A DNA stretch of 64,000 bases from Piscinibacter gummiphilus (GTDB lineage Bacteria > Pseudomonadota > Gammaproteobacteria > Burkholderiales > Burkholderiaceae_C). The stretch is from NCBI RefSeq assembly GCF_032681285.1, contig NZ_CP136336.1:3087001-3151000 (forward strand). Reading direction: 5' to 3'. The position numbers and the translations under genes were made by a program. This document shows, piece by piece, positions 48,773-57,612 of the stretch (position 1 is the first letter of the stretch; every line of letters starts with the position of its first letter). Under the pieces are notes generated by a model, which saw only the letters and a list, made by a program, of their open reading frames with translations, was not told the origin of the DNA and ran no database searches.

Positions 48773-49822
48773 TCAGCCGCAGCGTTGCAGGTGCACCAGC
48801 AGGCCTTCGATGGGCACGCGTTGCTCTTCGCGCACCGTCTCGCGCGAGACGCGCAGCGGCTCGAAGCCGTGGCGCTCGGCGAGCGTGCGCAGGTAGGCCT
48901 CATGGTGGGCATAGCGCAGGCTCGGCTGCAGGCTGAAGCCCACTGCCTCGGGAGCCCCCGAGGTCTCGGCTGAGAAGCAGAACACGCCACCCGCAGGCAC
49001 CACACGCTCGAGCGCGGCGAAGACCGGCGCGAGGTCGCCGAGGTAGATGAACACGTCGGCCGCGAGCACGAGGTCGTGTCGCTCGGGGGTGTGGGCGAGG
49101 TGCTCGACGATCTCGCCCAGGTGCAGCTCGTCGTAGACACCGCGCGAGCGCGCCTGCTCGAGGATGCGCGGCGACAGGTCGATGCCGCTCAGGCGCTGCA
49201 CGAGCGGGCGCACCAGCGGGCCGCACAGGCCGGTGCCGCAGCCGAGGTCGAGCGCCGAGCGGAAAGGCGCGGGGTGCAGCTGCGACAGCGGCGCGGCCAG
49301 CCCTTCGGGCACCCGGTAGTGCAGCACGTCGACCAGGTGATGGTCGAAGTCGGCGGCGTAGTCGTCGAAGAGGGCCTGCACGTAGGCCACGGGCGAGCTG
49401 GGCGGTGCAACGGCATCGCCGAGGCTCGCGAGGCAGTAGGCCATCAGCTGCGCGTCGGCGCCGAGTGCGAGCGCCTCGCGGTAGGCCAGGCGAGCCGCTT
49501 CGAGCTGGCCGCTGTCGCGCAGCAGGTCGGCCTCCTCCACCAGCTTGCCGAGCGCCGCGCGGCGGTGCAGCAGCGCATCGGCATTGCCTGGTTCCTGGGC
49601 CAGCACCTCGTCGGCGGTGGCGATGGCTTCGGCATGCCGGCCAAGCGCCACGCGCGTGGCGGCGAGGTTGACGAGCGTCGACACACGGCCCGGCACATGG
49701 CGCAGCGAGTTCTCGAACGCGCGCTCGGCCTCGGCGGCCCGCCCGGCCTGCAGGTGAGCGAGGCCCTCGAAGAAGGCGGCCTTGGCCTGCTCGAAGGCAG
49801 CGGAGTCTGGGGGGTGCGACAT
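48773..49822 (-). CDS. TPR-containing SAM-dependent methyltransferase
   Basis: A 349-residue protein. The N-terminal 130 residues contain about three TPR-like helix pairs ('AFFEGLAHLQAGRAAEAERA', 'NLAATRVALGRHAEAIATAD', 'LRDSGQLEAARLAYREALAL'). The C-terminal half is a class I methyltransferase with motif I 'ALDLGCGTGLCGPL' (about residues 188-201), 'LSGIDLSPRIL' and 'HDLVLAADVFIYLGD'. It starts at the ATG at 49822. Such TPR-methyltransferase fusions are known in proteobacteria, with unknown targets. No partner is evident; the 3' end is 103 bp from the sodC start. Confidence 0.88.
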   Translation of the reverse strand: MSHPPDSAAFEQAKAAFFEGLAHLQAGRAAEAERAFENSLRHVPGRVSTLVNLAATRVALGRHAEAIATADEVLAQEPGNADALLHRRAALGKLVEEADLLRDSGQLEAARLAYREALALGADAQLMAYCLASLGDAVAPPSSPVAYVQALFDDYAADFDHHLVDVLHYRVPEGLAAPLSQLHPAPFRSALDLGCGTGLCGPLVRPLVQRLSGIDLSPRILEQARSRGVYDELHLGEIVEHLAHTPERHDLVLAADVFIYLGDLAPVFAALERVVPAGGVFCFSAETSGAPEAVGFSLQPSLRYAHHEAYLRTLAERHGFEPLRVSRETVREEQRVPIEGLLVHLQRCG

Positions 49823-49849
49823 GGCCGGCGATTATCCCGGCCGCGGGTG

Positions 49850-50944
49850 TCAGGCGGTCTGCGCGTGCGTGGGCGGCTCGCCCACCCCTTCCATGCGCAC
49901 CGGGAAGCGGCACAGGGCGCCGCTGCCGGTGGCGGTGTACAGGTCACGGGCGCCGAACTGCTCGGCGTCGGGCAGCTCGTTGGGCGACAACACCTCGTGC
50001 ACCGGCACATCGGCTCCGGCGAGCAGCGCCACGGCCTGCGCGCGCGACATGCCGCTCAGGGCAGCCCCGATGTCGCAGTTGATCGCCTCGGCATGCGGCA
50101 TGCGCTTCGCATAGATCGCAAACGCGTCGCCTTGCCAGGCGTCAAGCGCGAGCACCTGCACGAGCGACTTCCAGAAGTGATCTTCCAGCGCGGCCACGCT
50201 CAGCGGCTCGCCCCCGGCACAGGTGAAGACGCCGTAGCCCGGCCGCGCACTCACCGTGCGGCTCTGCGCCGCGAGGTCGGTGGCACCGTTGTGGCGGAAG
50301 GCCACGAGGCGGGTGTTCATCCAGTGCAGCATGCAGTCGGTGAGCGACACGTCGAGCCGCTGGCCCCGCCCGCTGCGCTCACGCTGGAAGAGCGCGGCGT
50401 TGACGGCGGCCAGTGCGTAGACCGCACCGCCGAGATCGGCCACCGGCACGGCGAAGGCGGGTGCGCCGCTGCCGCTCGTCAAGGCGAGCGAGCCGCTGGC
50501 GGCGAGGTAGTTGATGTCGTGCCCCGGCCACTGCGCGCGCGGGCCGCTCGCGCCATAGCCGGTGAGCGAGACGTAGACGAGCCTCGGGTTGCGCGCGACG
50601 AGCGTGTCGTAGCCGAGGCCCAGGCGATCGAGCACGCCGGGCCGATAGGCCTCGACCAGCACATCGGCCTCGTCGGCCAAGGCCAGCACCCCCGCCCGCT
50701 GCGCGTCGCTCTTCAGGTCTGCCTGGAAGCAGCGCTTGCCGCGGTTCATTGCCTCGAAGAGCGCGGGGGCCATGCGCCGCGCCGCGTCGCCATGCGGCGG
50801 GCGCTCGGCCTTGAGCACGTCGGCGCCGAGTTCCACCATGCTCTGGGTGAGAAAGGGGCCGGGCAGCAGCTCGCTGAAGTCGAGCACCCGCACGCCCGCG
50901 AGCGGGCCACCCTCCGCGGCCCGGGGCAGCCAGGCGGCGCTCAT
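49850..50944 (-). CDS. CaiB/BaiF-family (class III) CoA-transferase
   Basis: A 364-residue protein starting at the ATG at 50944, which overlaps the acyl-CoA synthetase stop (ATGA). 'VRVLDFSELLPGPFLTQSMV' (about residues 19-38), 'VLKAERPPHGD', 'EAYRPGVLDRLGLGYDTL' and the catalytic-Asp region 'VPVADLGGAVYALAAVNAAL' (about 166-185) are family hallmarks. It moves CoA between organic acids. Being downstream of an acyl-CoA dehydrogenase and an acyl-CoA synthetase, it likely activates a carboxylic acid for beta-oxidation-like breakdown. Its expression may suffer from the upstream nonsense codon because the two genes are translationally coupled. Confidence 0.9.
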   Translation of the reverse strand: MSAAWLPRAAEGGPLAGVRVLDFSELLPGPFLTQSMVELGADVLKAERPPHGDAARRMAPALFEAMNRGKRCFQADLKSDAQRAGVLALADEADVLVEAYRPGVLDRLGLGYDTLVARNPRLVYVSLTGYGASGPRAQWPGHDINYLAASGSLALTSGSGAPAFAVPVADLGGAVYALAAVNAALFQRERSGRGQRLDVSLTDCMLHWMNTRLVAFRHNGATDLAAQSRTVSARPGYGVFTCAGGEPLSVAALEDHFWKSLVQVLALDAWQGDAFAIYAKRMPHAEAINCDIGAALSGMSRAQAVALLAGADVPVHEVLSPNELPDAEQFGARDLYTATGSGALCRFPVRMEGVGEPPTHAQTA

Positions 50945-53079
50945 CGCGGCGCCTTCAGTCGGCCGACGATCACCGCATCGAGCGCATGCGCGCCCCGCCC
51001 CACCGGGCCGACCCACACCGGGTTCAGGTCCATCTCGTCGATCTGCGCGGCATGCGCCGCGACGAAGTCCGACACCTTCAGCAGCAGGTCGATGAGCGCC
51101 GGCACGTCGGCCTTGGGCCGGCCGCGCAGGCCATTGAGCAAGGGGAAAGCGCGGATCTCGCGCACCATCGCCTCGGCGTCGCGGCGCGACAGCGGCAGCA
51201 CGCGGCGCGTCACGTCTCGGAACAGCTCCACATGCACGCCGCCGAGGCCGAAGGTCAGCACCGGGCCGAGCACCGGGTCGCGGCTCACGCCGACGAGCGT
51301 CTCCACGCCGCCCGCCGGGGCCATCGCCTCGATGAGCAGGCCGTCGATCGTGGCGTCAGGGCGGTTCGCGTACACATTGCCGTGGATGCGCTGCCAGGCT
51401 TCGCGCAAGGCGTCATCGTCGGCGATGCCGAGCATCACGCCGCCCACCTCCGTCTTGTGCGTGATGGCGGTGCTCAGCACCTTGGCGACGACCGGGTAGC
51501 CGATGCGCTGCGCGACCTGCACTGCCTCATCGGCGCTGCGGGCCACGCCCGATGCCGGCACACCGATGCCCGCCGCACGCAGCAGAGCCTTGGCATCGTG
51601 CTCGTTGAGCGTGCTGGCCTCGCCGGAAGGCGCGTCTGGCGGCATGCGCAGCAGCAAGGGCTCGAAGGGCGCGGTGCCGGGCGTCTGCTGCGCCACCCAT
51701 TCGGCCCATTCGAGCCAGCGCTTCACCGCTTTCACCGCCTTGCCGACCGAGCCCACCGGCACCATGCCGGCCTCGGCATACACCTCGACCGCGTCGCCGC
51801 GGCGGCTGCTCATCCACACCGGCACGATGGGCACCGCCGTCTGCCGCTGCACGCGCACGGCGCTCTCGGCGACCTTGATGGTGACGTCGCCATAGTCGAT
51901 GGTCACCGGGAAGAGCACCAGCGACACGCTCGGGTCTTCGCACACCGCGAGCAGCGTCTTGTCGATGAGCTGCGGGTCGGTGATGACCGCCGTGGTGGTG
52001 TCGACCGGGTTGCCGATGGCGGCATACGAGGGCAGGCTCTCGGCCAGCAGCCGGGTCGTGGGCTCGGCGAAGTGCGCGAGCTTCAGGCCGGCCTGGCCGA
52101 CCATGTCGGCGGTGAGCGCCGAGGCGCCACCCGACGAGCAGTAGATGGCAATGTCGCGCCGCGTCTTCGGCGGCTTCGCGCGTGCGATGAGCGCGGCGGT
52201 GTCGGCCAGCTCGTCGATGTCGTCGACCTAGATCACGCCCAGTTGCCTGAAGAGCGCACTGTTGACCTCGGCCAAGCCGGTGAGCGAGCCGGTGTGCGAC
52301 ATCGCCGCCTTCTGCCCGTAAGCCGAGCGGCCGACCTTGAGCGCGATCACCGGCTTGCCGTTGGCCGCAGCACGCTGCACGGCACGCACGAACTTGCGGC
52401 CGTCCTTGATGCCTTCGATCAGCGTGACGATGACCTCGATGCCGTCGGCATCGGCCATGTGGGCGATGAAGTCGCTGACCTGCAGGTCGACCTCGTTGCC
52501 CGACGAGCACCACAGGCCGATGCCGAGGCCCCGGTCCATCGCCTGCAGCACGTTGCGGCCGAGGCCGCCGCCCTGCGTGGCCAGGCCGATCGGGCCGCGG
52601 CGCAGGTCGTACTGGAACGAGGGCGAGAAGGTGAAGCCCAGGCGCTCGTTGATGTTGCACAGGCCCGGGCAGTTGGGGCCGTAGACGCGCAGCGATGACG
52701 ACACGACGATGCTGCGCATCTCGTCCTCGAGCGCCTTGCCGGCCGGCCCCGCTTCGCCGAAGCCGGAGGTGTAGACGATGGCGAAGCGCACGCCGCGCGC
52801 TGCGGCCTGGCGCAGCGCGGGGTTCACATGCACCGCCGGCACCGAGACGAGCACGAGATCGGGCGTACTCGGCAGCGACGCGATGTCGGGCCAGCAGCGC
52901 ATGCCGGCCACGCTCTCGCGCTTCGGGTTGACGAGCATCACCTCGCCCTTGAAGTCGGAGTGCTTCAGCAGGTTGATGAGAGCGCGGCCGCCGATGCTGC
53001 CAGGGTCGTCGGAGGCGCCCACGAGGGCGACGGAGCGCGGCGAGCATAGGAGGGAGAGGTCTGGGAGCGTGTCGTGCAT
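50941..53079 (-). pseudogene. NDP-forming acyl-CoA synthetase, interrupted by one in-frame TAG
   Basis: The reading frame from the ATG at 53079 (MHDTLPDLSLLCSPRS) runs for 283 codons, meets TAG at 52230-52228 (codon 284), and continues in the same frame for 428 more residues to a TGA at 50941. The N-terminal part is the CoA-binding domain ('SVALVGASDDPGSIGGRALI') with the start of the succinyl-CoA-ligase domain; the C-terminal part completes it and carries the ATP-grasp domain ('DAKALLRAAGIGVPASGVAR', 'VVAKVLSTAITHKTEVGGVM'). The total of about 712 residues is normal for the family, and the text on either side of the TAG joins smoothly ('QLGVI' / 'VDDIDEL'). A single C-to-T change of CAG (Gln) explains it. 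It may be a recent pseudogene, a sequencing error, or suppressed. Confidence 0.85.
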
Positions 53080-53098
53080 GGGGACTGCTGGAAGCAAA

Positions 53099-54247
53099 TC
53101 AGGAGATCGCGTTGATGCCCAGGATCTCGCGGCCGATGATGAGCGTCTGTATCTCCGTCGTGCCCTCGGGAATCATGCCGCCGCGGGTGTCGCGGAAGAT
53201 GCGCTCGATGGGCAGGTCGGTCGAGTAGCCGCTGCCACCGTGCACCTGCAACGCCATGCTCGCGACCTCGTGCGCCGACTCGGTGGCGTAGAGCTTGGCG
53301 ATGGAGCAGGCCTGGCGCACGTCTTGCCCGCGCTGCAACGCATGAGCGGCGCGGTAGCCGAGCGCACGCGCGGCCTCCACGCGCACCGTCATGTCGACGA
53401 TGTGCTTCTGCACCAGCTGGTAGCTGCCGATGAGGCGGCCAAACTGCTTGCGCTGCTTGACGTAGTCGATCGACAGATCGAGCGCCGCCTGCGCCGCACC
53501 CACCGCACCCATCGCGATGTTGAGGCGCGCGGCGTCGAGCCCCTTCAGCGTGCCCTTCAAGGCCTGGCCTTCCTGGCCGACGAGGTTCTCCTTCGGGATC
53601 TCCACGTCGTTGAAGCCGAGCTCGGCGGTGCCGGTGCAGCGCAGCACCATGGTGTCGAGGCGGCGCACGTCATATGGGCTCTTCGCGCGCTCCACGATGA
53701 AGGCCGACAAGGCCCCGTCGCAGGTAGGGCTGTAGGTGCGCGCGACGATCATGGCCACGTCGGCGAAGGCGCCGTTGGTGATCCACATCTTGCGGCCGTT
53801 GATGACCCAGTGGTCGCCTTTCAACTCGGCGCGGGTCTGGATGCCCGCGATGTTGGAGCCGGTGTCGGGCTCGGTGAGGCCGGTGCAGACCTTCAGCTCC
53901 CCGCGCAGCGCAGGCTTGAGGAAGCGCTCTTTCTGCTCGGGAGTGCCATGCGTGGCAATGCGGTTGATCGAGCCGTTGGTGATGTTGCACATGGTGCGCA
54001 ACGAGAGCCAGTGGTAGCCGGCCTCTTCCATCATCATGGCCCAGGTGGGGTAGTCGATCCCCATGCCGCCGTCTTCCTCCGACAGCGTGCCGCCGAGGTA
54101 ACCGAACTCGGCCAGCCGCGGCAACAACTCGAACGGGAAACTGCGCTCGGCCTCGTGCTTCGTGATCAAGGGCACGACCTCGGCCTTCATGAAGCGCCGG
54201 ATGCTGTCGCGCAGCGTGACTTGATCGGCGTTCAGATCGATGCTCAT
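53099..54247 (-). CDS. Acyl-CoA dehydrogenase
   Basis: A 382-residue flavoprotein starting at the ATG at 54247 (MSIDLNADQVTLRDSI). The N-terminal helical domain, the middle 'GLTEPDTGSNIAGIQTRAEL' (about residues 122-141), 'GRKMWITNGAFADVAMIVAR', and the C-terminal 'QVHGGSGYSTDLPIERIFRD' with 'IPEGTTEIQ' (catalytic Glu in the usual EGT segment) are all present. It removes two hydrogens from an acyl-CoA and passes them to ETF. It is the first gene of a leftward operon with the acyl-CoA synthetase and CoA-transferase, and is divergent from a Bug receptor. Confidence 0.94.
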   Translation of the reverse strand: MSIDLNADQVTLRDSIRRFMKAEVVPLITKHEAERSFPFELLPRLAEFGYLGGTLSEEDGGMGIDYPTWAMMMEEAGYHWLSLRTMCNITNGSINRIATHGTPEQKERFLKPALRGELKVCTGLTEPDTGSNIAGIQTRAELKGDHWVINGRKMWITNGAFADVAMIVARTYSPTCDGALSAFIVERAKSPYDVRRLDTMVLRCTGTAELGFNDVEIPKENLVGQEGQALKGTLKGLDAARLNIAMGAVGAAQAALDLSIDYVKQRKQFGRLIGSYQLVQKHIVDMTVRVEAARALGYRAAHALQRGQDVRQACSIAKLYATESAHEVASMALQVHGGSGYSTDLPIERIFRDTRGGMIPEGTTEIQTLIIGREILGINAIS

Positions 54248-54422
54248 CGTCCTGCATGTCGTGGTGTGGGTTCGCCGAATGGTGTCGTTCGAAGAGCAGA
54301 ACGGCACGTGGGGCAAACGTGCATGCACGGTAGCGAATTCGCTTGTTAGTCTGCAAGTATCTTTTCTCCAGAGCAGTGCGGTGCGCTGCGTAGAACGACC
54401 CAAGACGACGAAAGGAAATGCG

Positions 54423-55397
54423 ATGACGAAGTTGCGTGTCCTGTTGATTGCAGTCGCCGCGCTGGTGCTCGCCGACATGCCCGCGCGAGCACAGACCTAC
54501 CCCACCAAGCCGATCACCTGGGTCGTGCCCTTCACGCCGGGTGGTGTGACCGACACCACCTCGCGCGCCATCTCCAAGAAGATGGGTGAGGTGCTGGGCC
54601 AGGCCTTCGTGGTGGAGAACCGGCCCGGCGTGGGCGGCTCGCTCGCCACCGAGCAGGTGGCCGGTGCACCGGCCGATGGCTACACCGTGCTCTACGCCAC
54701 CTCGGGCACGATGGCCGCGAACCTCGCGCTCTACAAGAACCTCAAGTACCAGCCGCTGCGAGACTTCGTGCCGGTGCACGGCATGTTCATGTCGCCCACG
54801 GTGCTGGTGGTCGAGGCCTCGCGGCCCTACAACAGCATGCAGGAGCTGATCGCCTTCGCGAAGGCGAACCCCGGGGTGCTCAATTACGGCTCGGCTGGGC
54901 CCGGTACCGGCACACACCTCACGAGCGAGATGGTGCAGGCCAAGACCGGCGTCAAGATGACGCACGTGCCCTACAAGGGCAGCACGCCCGCACTGCAAGA
55001 CCTGCTCGGCGGCCGGCTCGACCTGATGTACGACTACACCGTGACGCTGCTGCCGCACATCAAGGCCGGCAAGCTGCGCGCACTCGCGGTGATGGGCAAC
55101 AAGCGGCTGCCGGCGCTGCCCGATGTGCCGACGATCGCCGAAGCGGGCTTTGCGGGGCTGGAGTCGAGCAGTTGGTCGGGCATCGTGGTGCCGGCTGGCA
55201 CGCCACCCGCGGTGGTGAAGAAGCTCTCGGCTGCGATGCACACCGCGCTCACCGACAAGGCGGTCGTGGCACCGTTCGAAGAGATCGGCAGCCAGCCGCT
55301 CGTCGACCACGACGAGAAGAAGTTCAAGGCCTTCATTGGCGACGAGATCAACAAGTGGGCCGAGGTGGTGAAGGTCTCGGGAGCGACGCTCAATTGA
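54423..55397 (+). CDS. Bug-family (TctC-like) periplasmic solute receptor
   Basis: A 324-residue protein with a Sec signal peptide (MTKLRVLLIAVAAL, cleavage after ARA near residue 23). The mature start 'QTYPTKPITWVVPFTPGGVT' and the motifs 'VVENRPGVGGSLATEQVAGA' and 'NYGSAGPGTGTHLTSEM' are diagnostic of the Bug/tripartite tricarboxylate receptor family, hugely expanded in Burkholderiales. It binds a carboxylate or aromatic acid in the periplasm. AAAGGAAA precedes the ATG. No TctAB permease is nearby. It is divergent from the acyl-CoA operon, so the ligand may be the acid that the operon activates, which is inference. Confidence 0.93.
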   Translation: MTKLRVLLIAVAALVLADMPARAQTYPTKPITWVVPFTPGGVTDTTSRAISKKMGEVLGQAFVVENRPGVGGSLATEQVAGAPADGYTVLYATSGTMAANLALYKNLKYQPLRDFVPVHGMFMSPTVLVVEASRPYNSMQELIAFAKANPGVLNYGSAGPGTGTHLTSEMVQAKTGVKMTHVPYKGSTPALQDLLGGRLDLMYDYTVTLLPHIKAGKLRALAVMGNKRLPALPDVPTIAEAGFAGLESSSWSGIVVPAGTPPAVVKKLSAAMHTALTDKAVVAPFEEIGSQPLVDHDEKKFKAFIGDEINKWAEVVKVSGATLN

Positions 55398-56374
55398 CCG
55401 TGGCCGCCCGCACGCCTCGCCTGCCCTTCGCCCACCGGCTGTCGCTGCCGCTCATCGCCGCGCCGATGCTGCGCGTGAGCGGCATCGAGCTCGTGTCGGC
55501 AGCGTGCGCGGGTGGCGTGATCGGCTCGTTCCCCACGCCCAACTGCCGCTCGGTCGACGAGCTCGACGCGTGGCTCTCGCGCCTCGCCCAGGAAGCACGC
55601 GACGCGGCCGAGGCCGGCAGGCCGAGCGCCCCGTGGTGCCCCAACCTCATCATGCGGCGCGACCCCGCGCAGCTGCGCCAGGACATCGACTGCCTCCTGC
55701 GCCACCGCACCGAAGTCGTCATCACGAGCGTGGGCTCGCCCGCAGCGGTGGTGCCACAGCTGCGCGACGGCGGCTGCCTGGTGCTGGCCGACGTGGCCTC
55801 GCTGCACCACGCCGAGCGTGCGATCGAAGCGGGTGTGGATGGGCTGGTGCTGCTGACGGCCGGCGCCGGCGGGCAGACGGGGTGGACCAACCCGTTCGCC
55901 TTCGTGCGCGCGGTGCGCAGCTTCTTCGACGGGCCGGTGGTGCTCGCGGGCGGCTTGTCAGACGGCGTGTCGCTGTATGCGGCCATCGCGCTCGGCTGCG
56001 ACCTCGGCTACATGGGCACGCGCTTCATCGCCACGCGCGAGAGCATGGCAAGCGACGCCTACAAGCAGATGCTGGTGGCGAGCCGCCTCGACGACGTGCA
56101 CCTCACGAAAGCGTTCACCGGCCTGCAGGCCAATTTCCTCCGCCCCTCGATCGTGGCTTCGGGGCTCGACCCGGCCACCTTGCCCGAGAACCTCACGCCA
56201 GCCGAAGCACGCGAGCGCTACGGCGGCGGCGTCGGCCCGCACGAAGGGCCGCGGCGCTGGGCCGACGTGTGGAGCGCGGGGCACTCGGTGTCGGGCGTCG
56301 ACGACGTGCCGACGACGGCGGCACTGATCGAACGGATCGGGCGGGAGTACGCGGCGGCTCAGCGCTCTCTGTAA
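55394..56374 (+). CDS. Nitronate monooxygenase / NPD-family FMN protein, second copy
   Basis: A 326-residue protein. GGGAG about ten bases upstream favours a TTG start at 55394, which overlaps the Bug receptor stop (TTGA); a GTG at 55400 is the alternative. 'LPLIAAPMLRVSGIELVSAA' (about residues 18-37) is the FMN-binding N-terminus, and 'GPVVLAGGLSDGVSLYAAIA' plus 'LGYMGTRFIA' form the phosphate site. 'TAGAGGQTG' replaces the usual EAGGH catalytic-base segment, with Gln where His is expected, so the activity may differ from nitronate oxidation. It is only distantly similar to the copy at 13628. It overlaps the convergent cytochrome gene by 16 bp. Confidence 0.87.
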   Translation: MTVAARTPRLPFAHRLSLPLIAAPMLRVSGIELVSAACAGGVIGSFPTPNCRSVDELDAWLSRLAQEARDAAEAGRPSAPWCPNLIMRRDPAQLRQDIDCLLRHRTEVVITSVGSPAAVVPQLRDGGCLVLADVASLHHAERAIEAGVDGLVLLTAGAGGQTGWTNPFAFVRAVRSFFDGPVVLAGGLSDGVSLYAAIALGCDLGYMGTRFIATRESMASDAYKQMLVASRLDDVHLTKAFTGLQANFLRPSIVASGLDPATLPENLTPAEARERYGGGVGPHEGPRRWADVWSAGHSVSGVDDVPTTAALIERIGREYAAAQRSL

Positions 56375-57612
56375 CGCGACACCTCGAAGGCCGACACCGG
56401 CGCCGCCTGGTTGCCCCAGGCACTGCGCACGTGCGAGAGCAGCGCGGCCATGTCGTCGTCACTCAGCGTGCCGGCAAAGGGCGGCATGCCGAAGGGCCGG
56501 GGGTTGCCCGCGGTCGACGGTGCGAAGCCGCCTTCCATCAGCACCCGCACGAGGTTGGCCGGTGTCTTCATCGTCACGGCGCGGTTGCCGGCAAGCGCCG
56601 GGTACAGACCCTTGGCGCCCTCGCCTGCGGCGCCGTGGCAGCCGGCGCAGTGGTCGCCGTAGAGCTTCTCGCCGCGCGCGAGGTCGGGCTCGGGGCCTTG
56701 CGGGCTGGTCACGCGGGTGCTCGTGGGCGGCAGGCTGCGCAGGTACTCGGCCATCGCCAGCAGGTCGTCGTCGCGGAGGTGCTGGGTGCTGCCGATCACG
56801 ACTTCGGCCATCGGCCCGAGCACCGAGGCACGCGGGCTCACGCCGGTCTTGAGCAGCGTGGCGGTCTCCTGCGCGGGCCAGTCGCGCACGCCGGCCTCGT
56901 GCGGGTCGCTGAGCGACGGGGCGTACCAGTTCTGCACCGGGATCAGGCCGCCGCTCAGGTCGAGCGTGCCGCCTGTCGCGCCGAGCGCGTTGCGATGCCC
57001 GTGGCAGGCGTTGCAGTGGCCGAGGCCGCGCACGAGATAGGCGCCGCGGTTCCATGCAGCCGTCTGCGAGGCTTCGAGCGTGTGCGTCTCGGGCTTGAAG
57101 TAGAGCGCGCGCCAGACGCCCAGGGCGGCCTGGGTGCCGAAGGGGAAACGCATCGCATGCTCGCGGTTCGCCTTGGCCACGGGGGGCAGGCTGCGCAGGT
57201 AGGCATAGAGGGCGTCGGAATCGGCGCGCGTCACCAGCGTGTAGTTGGTGTACGGGAAGGCGGGCGACAGCAGGCGGCCGTCGCGCGAGCGGCCGTTGTG
57301 CATGGCGCGCCAGAAGTGCGCGGCGCTCCACTGGCCGAGGCCGGTGGCGGGGTCGGGCGTGAGGTTGGGGCTGTAGAGGGTGCCGAAGGGGGTGTCGATG
57401 CCACGGCCGCCGGCATAGGGCACGCCGCCCCGCTCGGTGTGGCAGCCGGCGCAATTGCCAGCGCGGGCGAGGTATTCGCCGCGCTGGATCAGCTCGGGCG
57501 TGGCCACCACGGCCGCGTCGTCGAGCGGATCTTCGCCTCGCAGGTTGAGGCCGACGAGCGCGCCGGCCAAGAGCAACACAAGCGCCACGACGATGAAGAG
57601 TGCGCGTGTCAT
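56359..57612 (-). CDS. Membrane-anchored tri-haem cytochrome c
   Basis: A 417-residue protein with one N-terminal TM anchor (about residues 4-23) and three class I haem sites: CAGCH (54-58), CNACH (200-204) and CAGCH (322-326). The architecture matches the cytochrome subunit of membrane-bound alcohol, aldehyde and sugar acid dehydrogenases ('GRGIDTPFGTLYSPNLTPD' near residues 69-87 is characteristic). It would carry electrons from a periplasmic dehydrogenase to the quinone pool or an oxidase. No dehydrogenase subunit is adjacent. The start overlaps the stop of the upstream di-haem gene (ATGA), so the two are coupled. Confidence 0.92.
   Translation of the reverse strand: MTRALFIVVALVLLLAGALVGLNLRGEDPLDDAAVVATPELIQRGEYLARAGNCAGCHTERGGVPYAGGRGIDTPFGTLYSPNLTPDPATGLGQWSAAHFWRAMHNGRSRDGRLLSPAFPYTNYTLVTRADSDALYAYLRSLPPVAKANREHAMRFPFGTQAALGVWRALYFKPETHTLEASQTAAWNRGAYLVRGLGHCNACHGHRNALGATGGTLDLSGGLIPVQNWYAPSLSDPHEAGVRDWPAQETATLLKTGVSPRASVLGPMAEVVIGSTQHLRDDDLLAMAEYLRSLPPTSTRVTSPQGPEPDLARGEKLYGDHCAGCHGAAGEGAKGLYPALAGNRAVTMKTPANLVRVLMEGGFAPSTAGNPRPFGMPPFAGTLSDDDMAALLSHVRSAWGNQAAPVSAFEVSRYRER

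Noticed and set aside
52144..52227. Treating the acyl-CoA synthetase as two independent genes, the second starting at the ATG at 52104
   Set aside because: The second part begins in the middle of the succinyl-CoA-ligase domain and family-like sequence continues right up to the TAG in the same frame, so one interrupted gene fits better.
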